A DNA stretch of 64,000 nucleotides from JAWXBG01 sp044375415 (GTDB lineage: Bacteria > Bacteroidota > Bacteroidia > Flavobacteriales_D > Sanyastnellaceae): assembly GCA_044375415.1 (NCBI GenBank), contig JBILMS010000006.1:23500-87499 (forward strand). Direction: 5' to 3'. Below the pieces are notes generated by a model. That model was not told the origin of the DNA. It was given only the letters and a program-made list of their open reading frames with translations, and made no database searches. Below are positions 25,651-34,223 of the stretch, one piece after another. Every line of letters begins with the position of its first letter. Position 1 is the stretch's first letter. The position numbers were made by a program, and so were the translations under genes.

Positions 25651-25839
25651 CTACTTAGGTCTTATTTTGCCTAGACGTTTATCAAAACCATAGGGGCAAT
25701 GCTTACAGCCACTTTGACAGCAGTAACCCCTCTTTAGGTGATACTTTTCCGTAAATACCATGTAGCCTTCCGGTGAATAATAATAATCACCCTCTTCCAA
25801 ATGTTTAGAACGTTCCACAGAACTATTTTCCTCCGGCAT
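25651..25839 (-). CDS. DUF5522 family small cysteine-rich protein
   Basis: 62 residues. The core (EGDYYYSPEGYMVFTEKYHL then RGYCCQSGCKHCPYGFDK) matches DUF5522, with four cysteines and a histidine in CCxxGCxHCPYG that could bind zinc or an iron-sulfur cluster. Function is unknown. Despite its size it is credible because of this dense conserved motif. It lies 75 bp upstream of hutU on the same strand and is divergent from the PLP-enzyme gene. The 84-bp divergent gap contains a perfect 12-bp palindrome (ATGTTTAAACAT, 25901-25912). Confidence 0.85.
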   Translation of the reverse strand: MPEENSSVERSKHLEEGDYYYSPEGYMVFTEKYHLKRGYCCQSGCKHCPYGFDKRLGKIRPK

Positions 25840-25923
25840 AGCTTTACTTAAGGTTGTAAATTTCGCAGCTTGATATATCTACGACAATCGAACTCCAAAA
25901 ATGTTTAAACATAGCTCTTATTT

Positions 25924-26808
25924 GTGATTCTGAAGCCGCCCACAAATCAATGTATACCCCTGAGCCTATCCCATGGTGGAAAATTTCCTGTTTGGGTAAA
26001 ACGACTTGATCAAATTCATCCAACTGTTAATGGAAACAAGTGGTACAAGTTAAAATACAATTTAGAATCCGCTCTTCAGATGTCGATTCCTCGGATCTTG
26101 AGTTTCGGTGGCTCACATAGTAATCATATCTATTCCCTTTCGTCAGCGGGCAAGATCTTAGGCATCGAAACTATTGGGATTATTCGCGGTGAATCCAAAG
26201 AGAGTTCAACACTAAATTTTGCTCGGTCAAACGGAATGGACCTACATTTTGTAAGTCGCAGCGATTACAAAAACAAAGATCTTGATATATCAATTAATGC
26301 ACTCAGAGATAAATTTGGCGTTTTCCATCTTGTGCCGGAAGGAGCTTCCAATGAAGAAGGGGTTAAAGGATGTGAGGAAATACTTACCGATGAAGACCTT
26401 TCGTATGATGTAATCTGTCTGGCGAGCGGAACAGCGTCGACATTAGCAGGTATTGTCCGAAAGGCAGGCCTATCGAAGAAAATCTATGGTATTTCTGCTT
26501 TAAAAGGCGGCGAGTTTTTGCGTCAAGAAACACTTCGTTTTTTAGAAAACGAAAAAAAATATGCCGATTTTGAGATCATCACAGACTATCATTTCGGGGG
26601 TTATGCCAAGTGGAGCAATGAATTAATTCAATTCATCCGTGAGATGCACTCTAATCATCAATTACCCTTAGATCAGGTGTATACAGGAAAGATGCTTTTT
26701 GGCGTGCGGGATTTGATCGAAAAAGGGATTATACGTCCGGATCAAAAGGTTCTGTGCATCCATACGGGAGGACTTCAAGGAAGACTGCCCGAACTCACTT
26801 TTTCTTAA
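25924..26808 (+). CDS. PLP-dependent 1-aminocyclopropane-1-carboxylate deaminase / D-cysteine desulfhydrase family enzyme
   Basis: 294 residues, fold type II PLP enzyme. The Schiff-base lysine is in GNKWYKLKYN (Lys39), followed by SFGGSHSNHIYSLSSAG (phosphate/substrate loop) and ICLASGTASTLAGIV (PLP phosphate site). The family degrades ACC or desulfurates D-cysteine; the sequence alone does not settle which, and many bacterial members prefer D-cysteine. The start is a GTG: an in-frame stop lies 12 bp upstream and no ATG precedes residue 54, which is past the active-site lysine. Its 3' end overlaps the convergent EnvC-like gene by 14 bp. Confidence 0.88.
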   Translation: MILKPPTNQCIPLSLSHGGKFPVWVKRLDQIHPTVNGNKWYKLKYNLESALQMSIPRILSFGGSHSNHIYSLSSAGKILGIETIGIIRGESKESSTLNFARSNGMDLHFVSRSDYKNKDLDISINALRDKFGVFHLVPEGASNEEGVKGCEEILTDEDLSYDVICLASGTASTLAGIVRKAGLSKKIYGISALKGGEFLRQETLRFLENEKKYADFEIITDYHFGGYAKWSNELIQFIREMHSNHQLPLDQVYTGKMLFGVRDLIEKGIIRPDQKVLCIHTGGLQGRLPELTFS

Positions 26809-28096
26809 GCCAAAGTTCCGGATTCAGAGGTGTCCCACCATCAGGAGTTACCTTCCATATTTCGAGGTGAGCAACGTTAGCCTCACCGTCGTTCATGACA
26901 GTTCCGATCTTTTGTTTTAATGAAACCTTATCGCCTTTCTTCACAGCAACGGAGGAAAGTTTTCCATAGACTACCTTATAGGCACCTTTAGTGATAATTA
27001 CATTTTCTCCGAAGCCTTCGATATAGAAAACCGAAGTTACTTCTCCATCAAAAATCGCATTTACGGAGGCCGATTTTTCGGTGGTGAAATCAACCCCATT
27101 ATTATTCACAAAATTGTCTGAAACTGTCGGATGCGGCTGCTTTCCGAATCTTCCCGTAATGATACCTGATCCCACCGGCCAAGGGAGTCCGCCTTTATTT
27201 TTTTCAAAATCAGAACTTGCAATTTTGACCTCAGGCGCTACTTCCATTTTCGGAGGACTTGGGGTGGTCTTTCCTCCAGGTGGCGTTGTCTTTGGAGGAG
27301 TCGCCTTCGGTTTCATCTCCTCTTCAATAATTTTCTTGATTTTATTCGCTAGATCGATACTCTCGCGCTCTTGCTTTTTCACCTTTTCACGTAGCTTTTT
27401 CTCTTCAGATTTTAGTGAGTTCAGTTTCTCCTGCTGCTTACGCTTGTCGTTGTCAATTTTATTCTTTTCTTCAACTTTAGCCTGAGCATACTGACGTCTC
27501 TCATTTTTTGTCTTTTCCAAATCATCCAAACTTTGTTGGATTTGTTGTTGAGTAGAAGCAATTAGTTCGACCTGCTTCTTACGAGTCTCGGCATAATGCT
27601 GTAAGAGTTTCATTCGCTTATATGCCTGATTGAAATCGTCAGCCGCAAAAACAAACATTAGCTTATCGTACGATGATCTGTTTTTATAGGCTTGCACGAT
27701 CATGTTAGCGTATTCATCCTTTAATGCATTCAACTGCACTTCCAGACGTTTCAGCGTTTCTTCTTTCCGTTGGATTTCACCTTCAATACCCGTAATTTCT
27801 GAGTTTATGGTTGAAAGCAATTCTTCTCGTAAGCCAATCTGCTCGTTGAGTACTTGTAGTTGATTCGTTGTGATCTTTTGCAGTTGCTCCGACTCGTTGA
27901 TGAGTTTTTTGGTGACCTCGATCTTTTTTGCCAGATCGTCCTTTTTCTTCTGAAGGTCTCCTTTCGACTGGGCGAAAATTCCCGAAGAGGAAAAAGCAAG
28001 AACAAACACCACACTTAGAAATGTGGCAAAGGAAAAGCAACTTCCCTTTTTAGAATCTCCTTTCAAAGTCTTCGGGGATTTCAAATGGAAAATCAT
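26795..28096 (-). CDS. EnvC-like murein hydrolase activator: coiled coil plus degenerate LytM (M23) domain
   Basis: 433 residues: signal peptide (cleavage after GIFAQ, about 43), a long coiled coil (about 45-275), a proline-rich linker (KATPPKTTPPGGKTTPSPP) and a C-terminal LytM/M23 domain. The M23 zinc ligands are incomplete: H in H-x-G-x-D is Asn (NNNGVDF), the YxH motif is YGK, and only the Asp and the last His (AHLEIW) remain. This is the pattern of non-catalytic activators such as E. coli EnvC, which switch on amidases at the division site. The frame extends upstream to 28165; the ATG at 28096 gives the only proper signal peptide and overlaps the DUF4292 gene by 47 bp. Confidence 0.88.
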   Translation of the reverse strand: MIFHLKSPKTLKGDSKKGSCFSFATFLSVVFVLAFSSSGIFAQSKGDLQKKKDDLAKKIEVTKKLINESEQLQKITTNQLQVLNEQIGLREELLSTINSEITGIEGEIQRKEETLKRLEVQLNALKDEYANMIVQAYKNRSSYDKLMFVFAADDFNQAYKRMKLLQHYAETRKKQVELIASTQQQIQQSLDDLEKTKNERRQYAQAKVEEKNKIDNDKRKQQEKLNSLKSEEKKLREKVKKQERESIDLANKIKKIIEEEMKPKATPPKTTPPGGKTTPSPPKMEVAPEVKIASSDFEKNKGGLPWPVGSGIITGRFGKQPHPTVSDNFVNNNGVDFTTEKSASVNAIFDGEVTSVFYIEGFGENVIITKGAYKVVYGKLSSVAVKKGDKVSLKQKIGTVMNDGEANVAHLEIWKVTPDGGTPLNPELWLKKK

Positions 28097-28976
28097 AAGT
28101 CTTATCGGTATTGATCTTCGATATTTCGAAGCGTATCTCTTGAGTCTGACGAGCATCCTTAACATTTAATCGGCAATTGGATGGATAATATTGTTCCCCT
28201 TCCAACTTAAACTCACTGTACTCGATGTCTACGTTTCTCATGTTCACGATATCGTAGAACAGAGAACGCACCAAACGAAAGTTTTCCGGTTCGAGCCAGT
28301 AACGTGAAATAACAAGGTCGTTTTCATCACTTTTTTTGACCGCCTTCTGCACTCTTCTGTCATTCATATTCACCACGATCGTATCATTCGGCTCGAGATC
28401 CTTGTCATCAACACCGACAGCCTTCTTTACCTTACGTTTATATTTTGAAATGAGCAAGTACCTATTTTCATCTACTTCCGATCTGAATTTACCTTCGTCG
28501 TTTTCTACACCTACGGCATTACCCAGAAGAATATCCTGAAAAGTTGCGAAGTCGATATCCATTTTAGATATCTCGTTAATCACGTTAAAACCTCCTAGGT
28601 AGTAGTGTTTATTCTCAGGTATTTTGGAAACATACTTTACTGAATCCGGAGTGATCAAAATACGCAATACTTCAATTCCCAAAGCCGGAGAAATTGATAT
28701 CCAAATCAGACTATCCTTTTTCATTCGGATGTTCGCTTTGAATGACTGCGTTTCACCTAAAGTTAATACCTCGGCAGAAATTTTCATCCCCACCCAGTCA
28801 TACTGAAACTCATTGCGTTCGTACCTTTTGAGCAAATAACCCGCAGAGCGTTCGCGCAAAGTGTCCGTTGTGGTGACTACCTTTTTCGATTTACAGGAAG
28901 AAAATATGGATGCGAAAAAAATCAATCCAATCAAGAACTGAAGTCGAAAGGGTCTTACAATGGCAACACCTTGCAT
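28050..28976 (-). CDS. DUF4292 domain lipoprotein
   Basis: 308 residues. Lipoprotein signal ending in a lipobox (FSSC) followed by CKSKK; the rest is a beta-rich domain matching DUF4292 (LIWISISPALGIEVLRILITPDSVKYV, then GGFNVINEISKMDIDFATFQDILLG). The fold is reminiscent of LolA/LolB-type lipoprotein carriers, but that relation is an inference. The frame opens at a TTG (28985); the ATG at 28976 is preferred because it lies one base after the TPR gene's stop. It sits between TPR-lipoprotein and EnvC-like genes, an envelope cluster recurrent in Bacteroidota. Confidence 0.88.
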   Translation of the reverse strand: MQGVAIVRPFRLQFLIGLIFFASIFSSCKSKKVVTTTDTLRERSAGYLLKRYERNEFQYDWVGMKISAEVLTLGETQSFKANIRMKKDSLIWISISPALGIEVLRILITPDSVKYVSKIPENKHYYLGGFNVINEISKMDIDFATFQDILLGNAVGVENDEGKFRSEVDENRYLLISKYKRKVKKAVGVDDKDLEPNDTIVVNMNDRRVQKAVKKSDENDLVISRYWLEPENFRLVRSLFYDIVNMRNVDIEYSEFKLEGEQYYPSNCRLNVKDARQTQEIRFEISKINTDKTYDFPFEIPEDFERRF

Positions 28977-28977
28977 C

Positions 28978-30726
28978 TTATTCAATCATTTTTTGTTGTG
29001 CAATTTTTTCTGCCAAAGAAATAGATGCTCCTTTTAATGGAAGCGCTATTCTCCATTGCACCAGAGCATCGTTAGCACGACCATTCATAAATAAAATATC
29101 GCCATAATGTTCCAATTGCTCACCTCCCGGATTTGGAGTAGCCTGAATTGATTTTTCCATCCAGCCCAGCGACTCCGGATATTTAGCTTGTTTAAATAAT
29201 ACCCAAGCGTATGTATCCTGAAACATGGTATTCGATGGTTCACGAGTTACGCACATCTTGGCCATTTCCGCGGCCTTTTCGAGTTTTGTTTTTCTTAAAG
29301 CCAAATAGTACGCATAGTTATTGAGGAAGCCAAGATTGTCAGGACTCAACCTAATAGCTTGCTCAAAATGTTCATCTGACTTATCGTGCTGTTTTTTATC
29401 GTGGTATACATCCCCGAGCAGAGCGTGAAAACGAGAGAGCATCTGATCGTCTTCGATCACCAATTCCTTGCCGATCGATAATGATTCAAGTGCTTCCTCA
29501 GTAAATCCAAGGCGGATATTCGCCATGCCGTTGTACAAGTAAAATTCAGGCATACCCGGAAACAATTCCAAGGCACTTGCGCTTTCACTTTTCATGGAAA
29601 CAAAATCCTGAGAGCGCTGCTCAATATCTAATAATTGTGCCCAAATAACATGTCTCGAGGGATCCACTTGCACAGCTCTTCGATATTTGACTGCGGCTTC
29701 GCTAAATCGTTGGTCGCGGTACAAAAAATCTCCATAGATAGCATATGCTTTTGCCTCTCCCGGGTGAAGTTCAACAACAATATCGAGTAATCTGTATGCT
29801 CTTTTATTTACAAGTTCGTTTGGACGTGGAATACTAAAAAATCGCATTAAAAATGCAATCTTTTCATCTATGAGAACATCGTATGATTCAAAAGCAAGGA
29901 TCAACTCCTCGAATGATTTTTCGTCTTCACCTGTTGTGGATAGATATTCCGAGAGTTGTAAATGCAGGCGACCATTTTCTACATCACATTTTTTCAATTC
30001 CTCAAATGCTGCTTTCGCTTTTTCGGGGTTTTTGATATCCTGATAAAACCCGATAACCATTCCCCAGTAATCTGCATTTTTCGGGAATGCATAAGCTAAT
30101 TTCTCTAGCTCAAGTCCGGCCTTTTCATAGTCTTCCAGTTGAAGATAGAGCTGATGTTTCTGCAAAGCCGTCTCTTCCGATACCCCGAATTTTTTTTCAT
30201 TTGCATCATACAGAGCAATCGCTTCTTTGGTTTTTCCTGCAACAACTAAAGCATAGACCAAGTCCGTTTCCGACTGAGAACCAGGTTGTAATCTTACGAC
30301 TTCTTTGTATTCCTTAATGGCTAAATCTGTTTTCGCCAATTCCATGTACAAATCACCTAGCAGTTTGTGATACCATGGATTTTGAAGATCGCTTTTCACC
30401 GCGATTAGAGCAAGTTCGGCAGCACGTGAGATATTTTGATTTTTGTTGGCTTCAATTCTAGCCACTTCGTAATTCACGGCACCATTCGTTGGTTCTAATA
30501 CGAGACATTCCATAAATGCCTTGTACGCTAGATCAATGTTTCCGAGAGCCTTTTGCTTTTGCGCCTCAAAAAACTTTTCTTGAAAGCGCAGATCAACCTG
30601 AGGTCGCAGGGCTTCCGGCTCCGCATTTTCGGATGTTCCGGCATGACTGGCTGTTGTCTTTTTCTCCGATTTACACGAAGAAAAAACCAAGAGGCCTAAT
30701 AGAAAATATGTTGCTATTTTTTTCAA
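28978..30726 (-). CDS. Tetratricopeptide-repeat lipoprotein
   Basis: 582 residues. A lipoprotein signal (MKKIATYFLLGLLVFSSC) is followed by about a dozen TPR units spanning nearly the whole protein (for example NIDLAYKAFMECLVLEPTNG, DLAIKEYKEVVRLQPGSQ, RFSEAAVKYRRAVQVDPSRH, KHDKSDEHFEQAIRLSPDN as QHDKSDEHFEQAI). It is probably an envelope scaffold. The start codon is a TTG directly abutting the TGA of the nucleotidyltransferase gene; no ATG occurs before about residue 68, and only the TTG preserves the lipoprotein signal. It is followed after one base by the DUF4292 gene. Confidence 0.9.
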   Translation of the reverse strand: MKKIATYFLLGLLVFSSCKSEKKTTASHAGTSENAEPEALRPQVDLRFQEKFFEAQKQKALGNIDLAYKAFMECLVLEPTNGAVNYEVARIEANKNQNISRAAELALIAVKSDLQNPWYHKLLGDLYMELAKTDLAIKEYKEVVRLQPGSQSETDLVYALVVAGKTKEAIALYDANEKKFGVSEETALQKHQLYLQLEDYEKAGLELEKLAYAFPKNADYWGMVIGFYQDIKNPEKAKAAFEELKKCDVENGRLHLQLSEYLSTTGEDEKSFEELILAFESYDVLIDEKIAFLMRFFSIPRPNELVNKRAYRLLDIVVELHPGEAKAYAIYGDFLYRDQRFSEAAVKYRRAVQVDPSRHVIWAQLLDIEQRSQDFVSMKSESASALELFPGMPEFYLYNGMANIRLGFTEEALESLSIGKELVIEDDQMLSRFHALLGDVYHDKKQHDKSDEHFEQAIRLSPDNLGFLNNYAYYLALRKTKLEKAAEMAKMCVTREPSNTMFQDTYAWVLFKQAKYPESLGWMEKSIQATPNPGGEQLEHYGDILFMNGRANDALVQWRIALPLKGASISLAEKIAQQKMIE

Positions 30727-31737
30727 TCAGTTTTGTTTTACAGCTGAGAAATCGCCCAAGTTCAATTCACCCTTAAAACCTGAGATATTTACGCTTTTCC
30801 CAATCATGCTGTGTTCAATATCGGATGATTCCACCGAAGTAGAATCCATTAATATGGAGTCACGAATCGTGCCACTTGAAATCTGTACTCCTTTTCCCAA
30901 GGAAACATGCGGCCCGATTTTCGAATTTACAATCTTTACATTTTCGCCGATGTAACAGGGAGCAATTATTTCTGAGTTGGAAATTTCAGCTGTAGATGCA
31001 ATGTCATTTTTATTGCTGAGGGTATATCCCAAGACCTTTTTGTTGGTATCCAGGACAGCATCCTTATTGCCGCAGTCCATCCAATCTTCTACTGTTCCGG
31101 GAGCGAATTTTGCCCCTTGTTTCACCATGTTTCGCAAGGCATCGGGCAATTGATATTCCCCTCCGTTCATGATGTTATTGTCCATGAGGTACTTTAATTC
31201 CCTTCGAAGCCATGCCCCGTCGGCGAAATAATAGATTCCAATCATCGCCAAATCCGAAACAAACTCTTTTGGTTTTTCACGGAACTCCACGATAACCCCT
31301 TCATCGTTGACTACTACCACACCGAATTGCGATGGATCCGGGATTCTTTGAACCCACAAAACCCCATCTTTGGTAGTATCCAATCGGAAATCGGCTTTGA
31401 ACAGTGTATCGGCAAAAGCCACAGTTACCGGACCATCGAGGGCCGACTCTGCGCAATAGATGGCATGGGCGGTTCCGAGCGGATCATCTTGGTAGTGAAT
31501 ACTGGCTCTAGCTCCGAGAGATTCAGCTACACGTATAAGACCTTTCTCGGCTTCGTCTCCAAAGCGTCCTACTACATAGGCTATCTCTTCCACTTTGCCA
31601 TCGCATACGGCAACGATATCTTCGACCAATCGTTGTACAATAGGTTTGCCCGCCACATGCAGCAAGGGTTTTGGGGTGGTTAGGGTATGAGGACGAAGCC
31701 TCTTTCCCATTCCGGCCATAGGGATCACTACTTTCAT
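30727..31737 (-). CDS. Sugar-phosphate nucleotidyltransferase with C-terminal left-handed beta-helix
   Basis: 336 residues. The N-terminal NTP-transferase signature is MKVVIPMAGMGKRLRPHTLTTPKPLLHVAGKP, with a metal/substrate site around VTVAFADTLFKAD and later NGGEYQLPDAL. From about 235 hexapeptide repeats (APCYIGENVKIVNSKIGPHVSLGKGV) form a left-handed beta-helix as in GlmU/GlgC-type enzymes. It makes an NDP-sugar (for example dTDP-glucose, UDP-GlcNAc or GDP-mannose); the substrate cannot be told. ATG at 31737 is chosen over the upstream frame extension. Gene order dut - nucleotidyltransferase - TPR - DUF4292 - EnvC suggests envelope biosynthesis. Confidence 0.88.
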   Translation of the reverse strand: MKVVIPMAGMGKRLRPHTLTTPKPLLHVAGKPIVQRLVEDIVAVCDGKVEEIAYVVGRFGDEAEKGLIRVAESLGARASIHYQDDPLGTAHAIYCAESALDGPVTVAFADTLFKADFRLDTTKDGVLWVQRIPDPSQFGVVVVNDEGVIVEFREKPKEFVSDLAMIGIYYFADGAWLRRELKYLMDNNIMNGGEYQLPDALRNMVKQGAKFAPGTVEDWMDCGNKDAVLDTNKKVLGYTLSNKNDIASTAEISNSEIIAPCYIGENVKIVNSKIGPHVSLGKGVQISSGTIRDSILMDSTSVESSDIEHSMIGKSVNISGFKGELNLGDFSAVKQN

Positions 31738-31829
31738 TCGCCTGATTTTCAGAACCGGTGGCAAATAAACGGTGCAAATGAACAGCTAAAGCGCGCGCGA
31801 CTCCGAGAAATGAACAATTAAGCCTTTAC

Positions 31830-32264
31830 TTAATGAAGACCGGTGCTTCCAAAGCCTCCGATACCGCGGACCGTCTCGTCCAATTCTGTTACTACGGAGA
31901 AGGCGGCCCTTTCATAGCGGGCAAAAACCATTTGCGCAATGCGGTCACCCGGCTCGATATCGCAGTATTCCTGACCTAGATTGATGAGAAGCACTTTTAT
32001 CTCGCCTCTATAATCCGCATCGATAGTGCCGGGAGCATTGAGAACAGTAATTCCCCTTTTGAATGCGAGTCCCGAACGCGCTCGGATTTGAGCTTCCGAA
32101 CCGTCGGGTAAGGCGATAAACAATCCGGTAGGGATGAGTTCGCGCTGACCGGGGCCCAATGCTATTCTATTTGGAATGGCAGCTCTCAAATCAACACCGG
32201 CGGAGTGTTGCGTTTCGTAGGCCGGTAGGTCATAACCCGATTTATTGACAATTCTGACTTCCAT
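31830..32264 (-). CDS. dut: dUTP diphosphatase
   Basis: 144 residues, the standard length of trimeric dUTPase. All five motifs are visible: AGVDLRAA (I), ARSGLAFKRG (II), GTIDADYRGEIKV (III), GDRIAQMVF (IV) and RGIGGFGSTG (V). It hydrolyses dUTP to dUMP, preventing uracil incorporation and feeding thymidylate synthesis. It lies 5 bp after the enoyl-CoA hydratase stop and 92 bp before the nucleotidyltransferase start, so it probably belongs to the same transcript. Confidence 0.96.
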   Translation of the reverse strand: MEVRIVNKSGYDLPAYETQHSAGVDLRAAIPNRIALGPGQRELIPTGLFIALPDGSEAQIRARSGLAFKRGITVLNAPGTIDADYRGEIKVLLINLGQEYCDIEPGDRIAQMVFARYERAAFSVVTELDETVRGIGGFGSTGLH

Positions 32265-32269
32265 ATTTT

Positions 32270-33052
32270 TTAGTTGCCGGTAAACAAGGGTTTTCTTTTT
32301 TCCAGAAATGCTCCGGTACCCTCTTTAAAGTCTTCGGTTCCGAAACAATTTCCAAATTCTTTCACCTCTTCTTTATAGCCATTGGTGCCGGCTTTGTATC
32401 CTGCTAGCACCGAGCGCATGGCCGAAGCGATGGCAGTGGGAGAGTTTTTGGAAATTTTTCCGGCCATTTCGATGCAGAAGGTTAGAAGTTGCTCCTGCGG
32501 AACCACATGATTTACCAATCCCCAAGACAGAGCGTCAGGAGCGGGAATCATACCGGCTGATAATATCATTTCCATAGCTTTTCCTTTACCCACCAAATGC
32601 GCAAGACGCTGAGTTCCGCCGTATCCCGGAATTACGCCGAGTGATACTTCCGGAAGTCCCATTTTCGCGTTTTCGGAGGCAACACGGATGTGGCAACTCA
32701 TGGCCAATTCGAGTCCGCCGCCGAGGGCAAATCCATTTACCGCAGCGATAACAGGCTTGCTCATATTTTCTACAAAATCGAAGAGCAATTTGTGACCACG
32801 AGCGCTTAAAGCAGCCCCGTCGCGAATGGAGAAAGCTGCAAATTCTTTGATATCGGCGCCGGCTACAAAAGCCTTTTCACCGCTACCGGTGATAATGATG
32901 ACGCGAATATTTCTATTCACATCCGCCAACGCGAGGCACTTGTTCAATTCTTCGATGGTAGCCGAATTAAGTGCGTTGAGTTGATCGGGGCGGTTGATAG
33001 TTATGATGAGTACATTACCCTCTTCGCGGGTAAGAATATTTGAATATGCCAT
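32270..33052 (-). CDS. Enoyl-CoA hydratase/isomerase (crotonase) family protein
   Basis: 260 residues. The crotonase oxyanion-hole loops are KAFVAGADIKEFA and AVNGFALGGGLELAMSCHIRVA. Both glutamates used by true hydratases appear to be present, in GGLELAMSC and LPEVSLGVIPGYGGTQRL, so catalytic hydration of 2-enoyl-CoA (fatty acid or branched-chain amino acid degradation) is likely. It is the first gene of the dut-EnvC cluster and has an exact -7 promoter element 19 bp upstream of its ATG. Confidence 0.92.
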   Translation of the reverse strand: MAYSNILTREEGNVLIITINRPDQLNALNSATIEELNKCLALADVNRNIRVIIITGSGEKAFVAGADIKEFAAFSIRDGAALSARGHKLLFDFVENMSKPVIAAVNGFALGGGLELAMSCHIRVASENAKMGLPEVSLGVIPGYGGTQRLAHLVGKGKAMEMILSAGMIPAPDALSWGLVNHVVPQEQLLTFCIEMAGKISKNSPTAIASAMRSVLAGYKAGTNGYKEEVKEFGNCFGTEDFKEGTGAFLEKRKPLFTGN

Positions 33053-33071
33053 AGTTTGATAATAAAGTGTT

Positions 33072-33079
33072 CAAACCTA
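33072..33079 (-). promoter_or_regulatory. Candidate -7 promoter element of the crotonase-dut cluster
   Basis: Minus-strand TAGGTTTG matches TAnnTTTG exactly, 19 nt upstream of the ATG. No TTG at the expected -33 distance. Confidence 0.5.
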
Positions 33080-33182
33080 AATCAAAAAAAGTGCGCCGAA
33101 GTCTTAAGCGAATAAGTTTTGAAAATTAAATTTGAAGAGCCTGCGCTCTATATCAAAACATCCTTCAATCGAAACCCTGCCC

Positions 33183-33190
33183 TATCTTTG
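33183..33190 (+). promoter_or_regulatory. Candidate -7 promoter element of the potassium channel gene
   Basis: TATCTTTG matches TAnnTTTG exactly, 17 nt before the TTG start at 33208. An in-frame stop at 33196 lies between, so this element also supports the TTG as the true start. Confidence 0.5.
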
Positions 33191-33207
33191 AAATCTAAAC
33201 CCTTCAC

Positions 33208-34215
33208 TTGTATCACAAGTATCACTCGCTGAACAATCCTTTCCGGAAAATATATCGTCCGGTGGTTTTACTTATGATTGTTTTTTTGTCGGGGGTGACA
33301 GGCTTTGTCGTGATTGAAGGCTATAACTGGGCCGATTCATTCTACATGACGGTGATAACTATCGCTACAGTCGGATATGGGGAAGTAGTTCCACTGAGTG
33401 ATGTAGGCCGAATGTTTACCTCCATACTCATTCTGGCAAACCTGGGAGTACTAACCTATGCAGTTACGATATCCTCTCAATACATCTTCGACGGTGAATA
33501 CAAAAAAGACATTAATCTTTATAGGATGAAAAAAGATATTAGCGAATTAGAAGATCACGTGATCTTATGCGGATTGGGTCGCAATGGAAGAACCTCTCTT
33601 CAAACACTCAACACTCAAGGAATTCCTGTAGTTGTTATCGAAACCCGCAAGGAACGGATCGAGCAAACAGAAACTCCGGTACGCTATTTTCTAAACGGCG
33701 ATAGTACGAAAGATGAAATTTTAATCGAAGCAGGCATACGACGTGCCCGAGCTCTTATAACCACATTGCCCGATGATGCCGATAATGTCTTTACTGTGCT
33801 TACCGCTCGCGAATTAAATCCGTCATTACGCATTATTTCACGAGCGAGCCTCGATACCTCATTACCCAAACTTCGTAGGGCCGGTGCCAACAATATTATC
33901 ATGCCCGACAAATTAGGCGGCGCACACATGGCTGCTTTGGTTTCGAATCCCGACGTATCAGAATTTGTAGAAATAATGAGTTCCCTATCGGGCAAAGAAT
34001 TTATGATTCGAGAAATTGAAACATCTAGTAGCATGAAGCTCATTAGGGCCCAACTCTTACAGAAAACCGGAGCTACTGTCCTAGGAATTCGAAAATCAGA
34101 TGGTAGTTATGTTTTTAATCCCGGAGATGATATCGAAATCTTGAAAGGCTGTAGAATCATTGCTATGGGCAGCGAGATTCAATTGGAACAATTGATAACT
34201 CGGCTGAATGAGTGA
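33208..34215 (+). CDS. Potassium channel protein with RCK (TrkA-N/TrkA-C) domains
   Basis: 335 residues. Two transmembrane helices (about 20-40 and 70-92) flank a pore loop with the canonical selectivity filter TVGYG (residues 54-58). The cytoplasmic part has a Rossmann-type RCK/TrkA-N domain (HVILCGLGRNGR with GxGxxG, about 116-127; RYFLNGDSTKDEILIEAGI) and a C-terminal TrkA-C-like domain (about 250-335). It is an MthK-like gated K+ channel, probably a tetramer. The start is a TTG; an in-frame stop 12 bp upstream and the absence of an early ATG leave no better choice. Confidence 0.92.
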   Translation: MYHKYHSLNNPFRKIYRPVVLLMIVFLSGVTGFVVIEGYNWADSFYMTVITIATVGYGEVVPLSDVGRMFTSILILANLGVLTYAVTISSQYIFDGEYKKDINLYRMKKDISELEDHVILCGLGRNGRTSLQTLNTQGIPVVVIETRKERIEQTETPVRYFLNGDSTKDEILIEAGIRRARALITTLPDDADNVFTVLTARELNPSLRIISRASLDTSLPKLRRAGANNIIMPDKLGGAHMAALVSNPDVSEFVEIMSSLSGKEFMIREIETSSSMKLIRAQLLQKTGATVLGIRKSDGSYVFNPGDDIEILKGCRIIAMGSEIQLEQLITRLNE

Positions 34216-34223
34216 GGTAATGA

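Noticed and set aside
23560..26808. A histidine-utilisation (hut) operon
   Set aside because: Only hutU is present; neighbours are DUF5522, a zinc-ribbon protein, ssb and an ACC-deaminase-like enzyme, with no hutH, hutI or hutG.
26795..28096. Active M23 endopeptidase
   Set aside because: Two of the four expected zinc/catalytic positions are replaced (Asn and Lys), so catalysis is unlikely.
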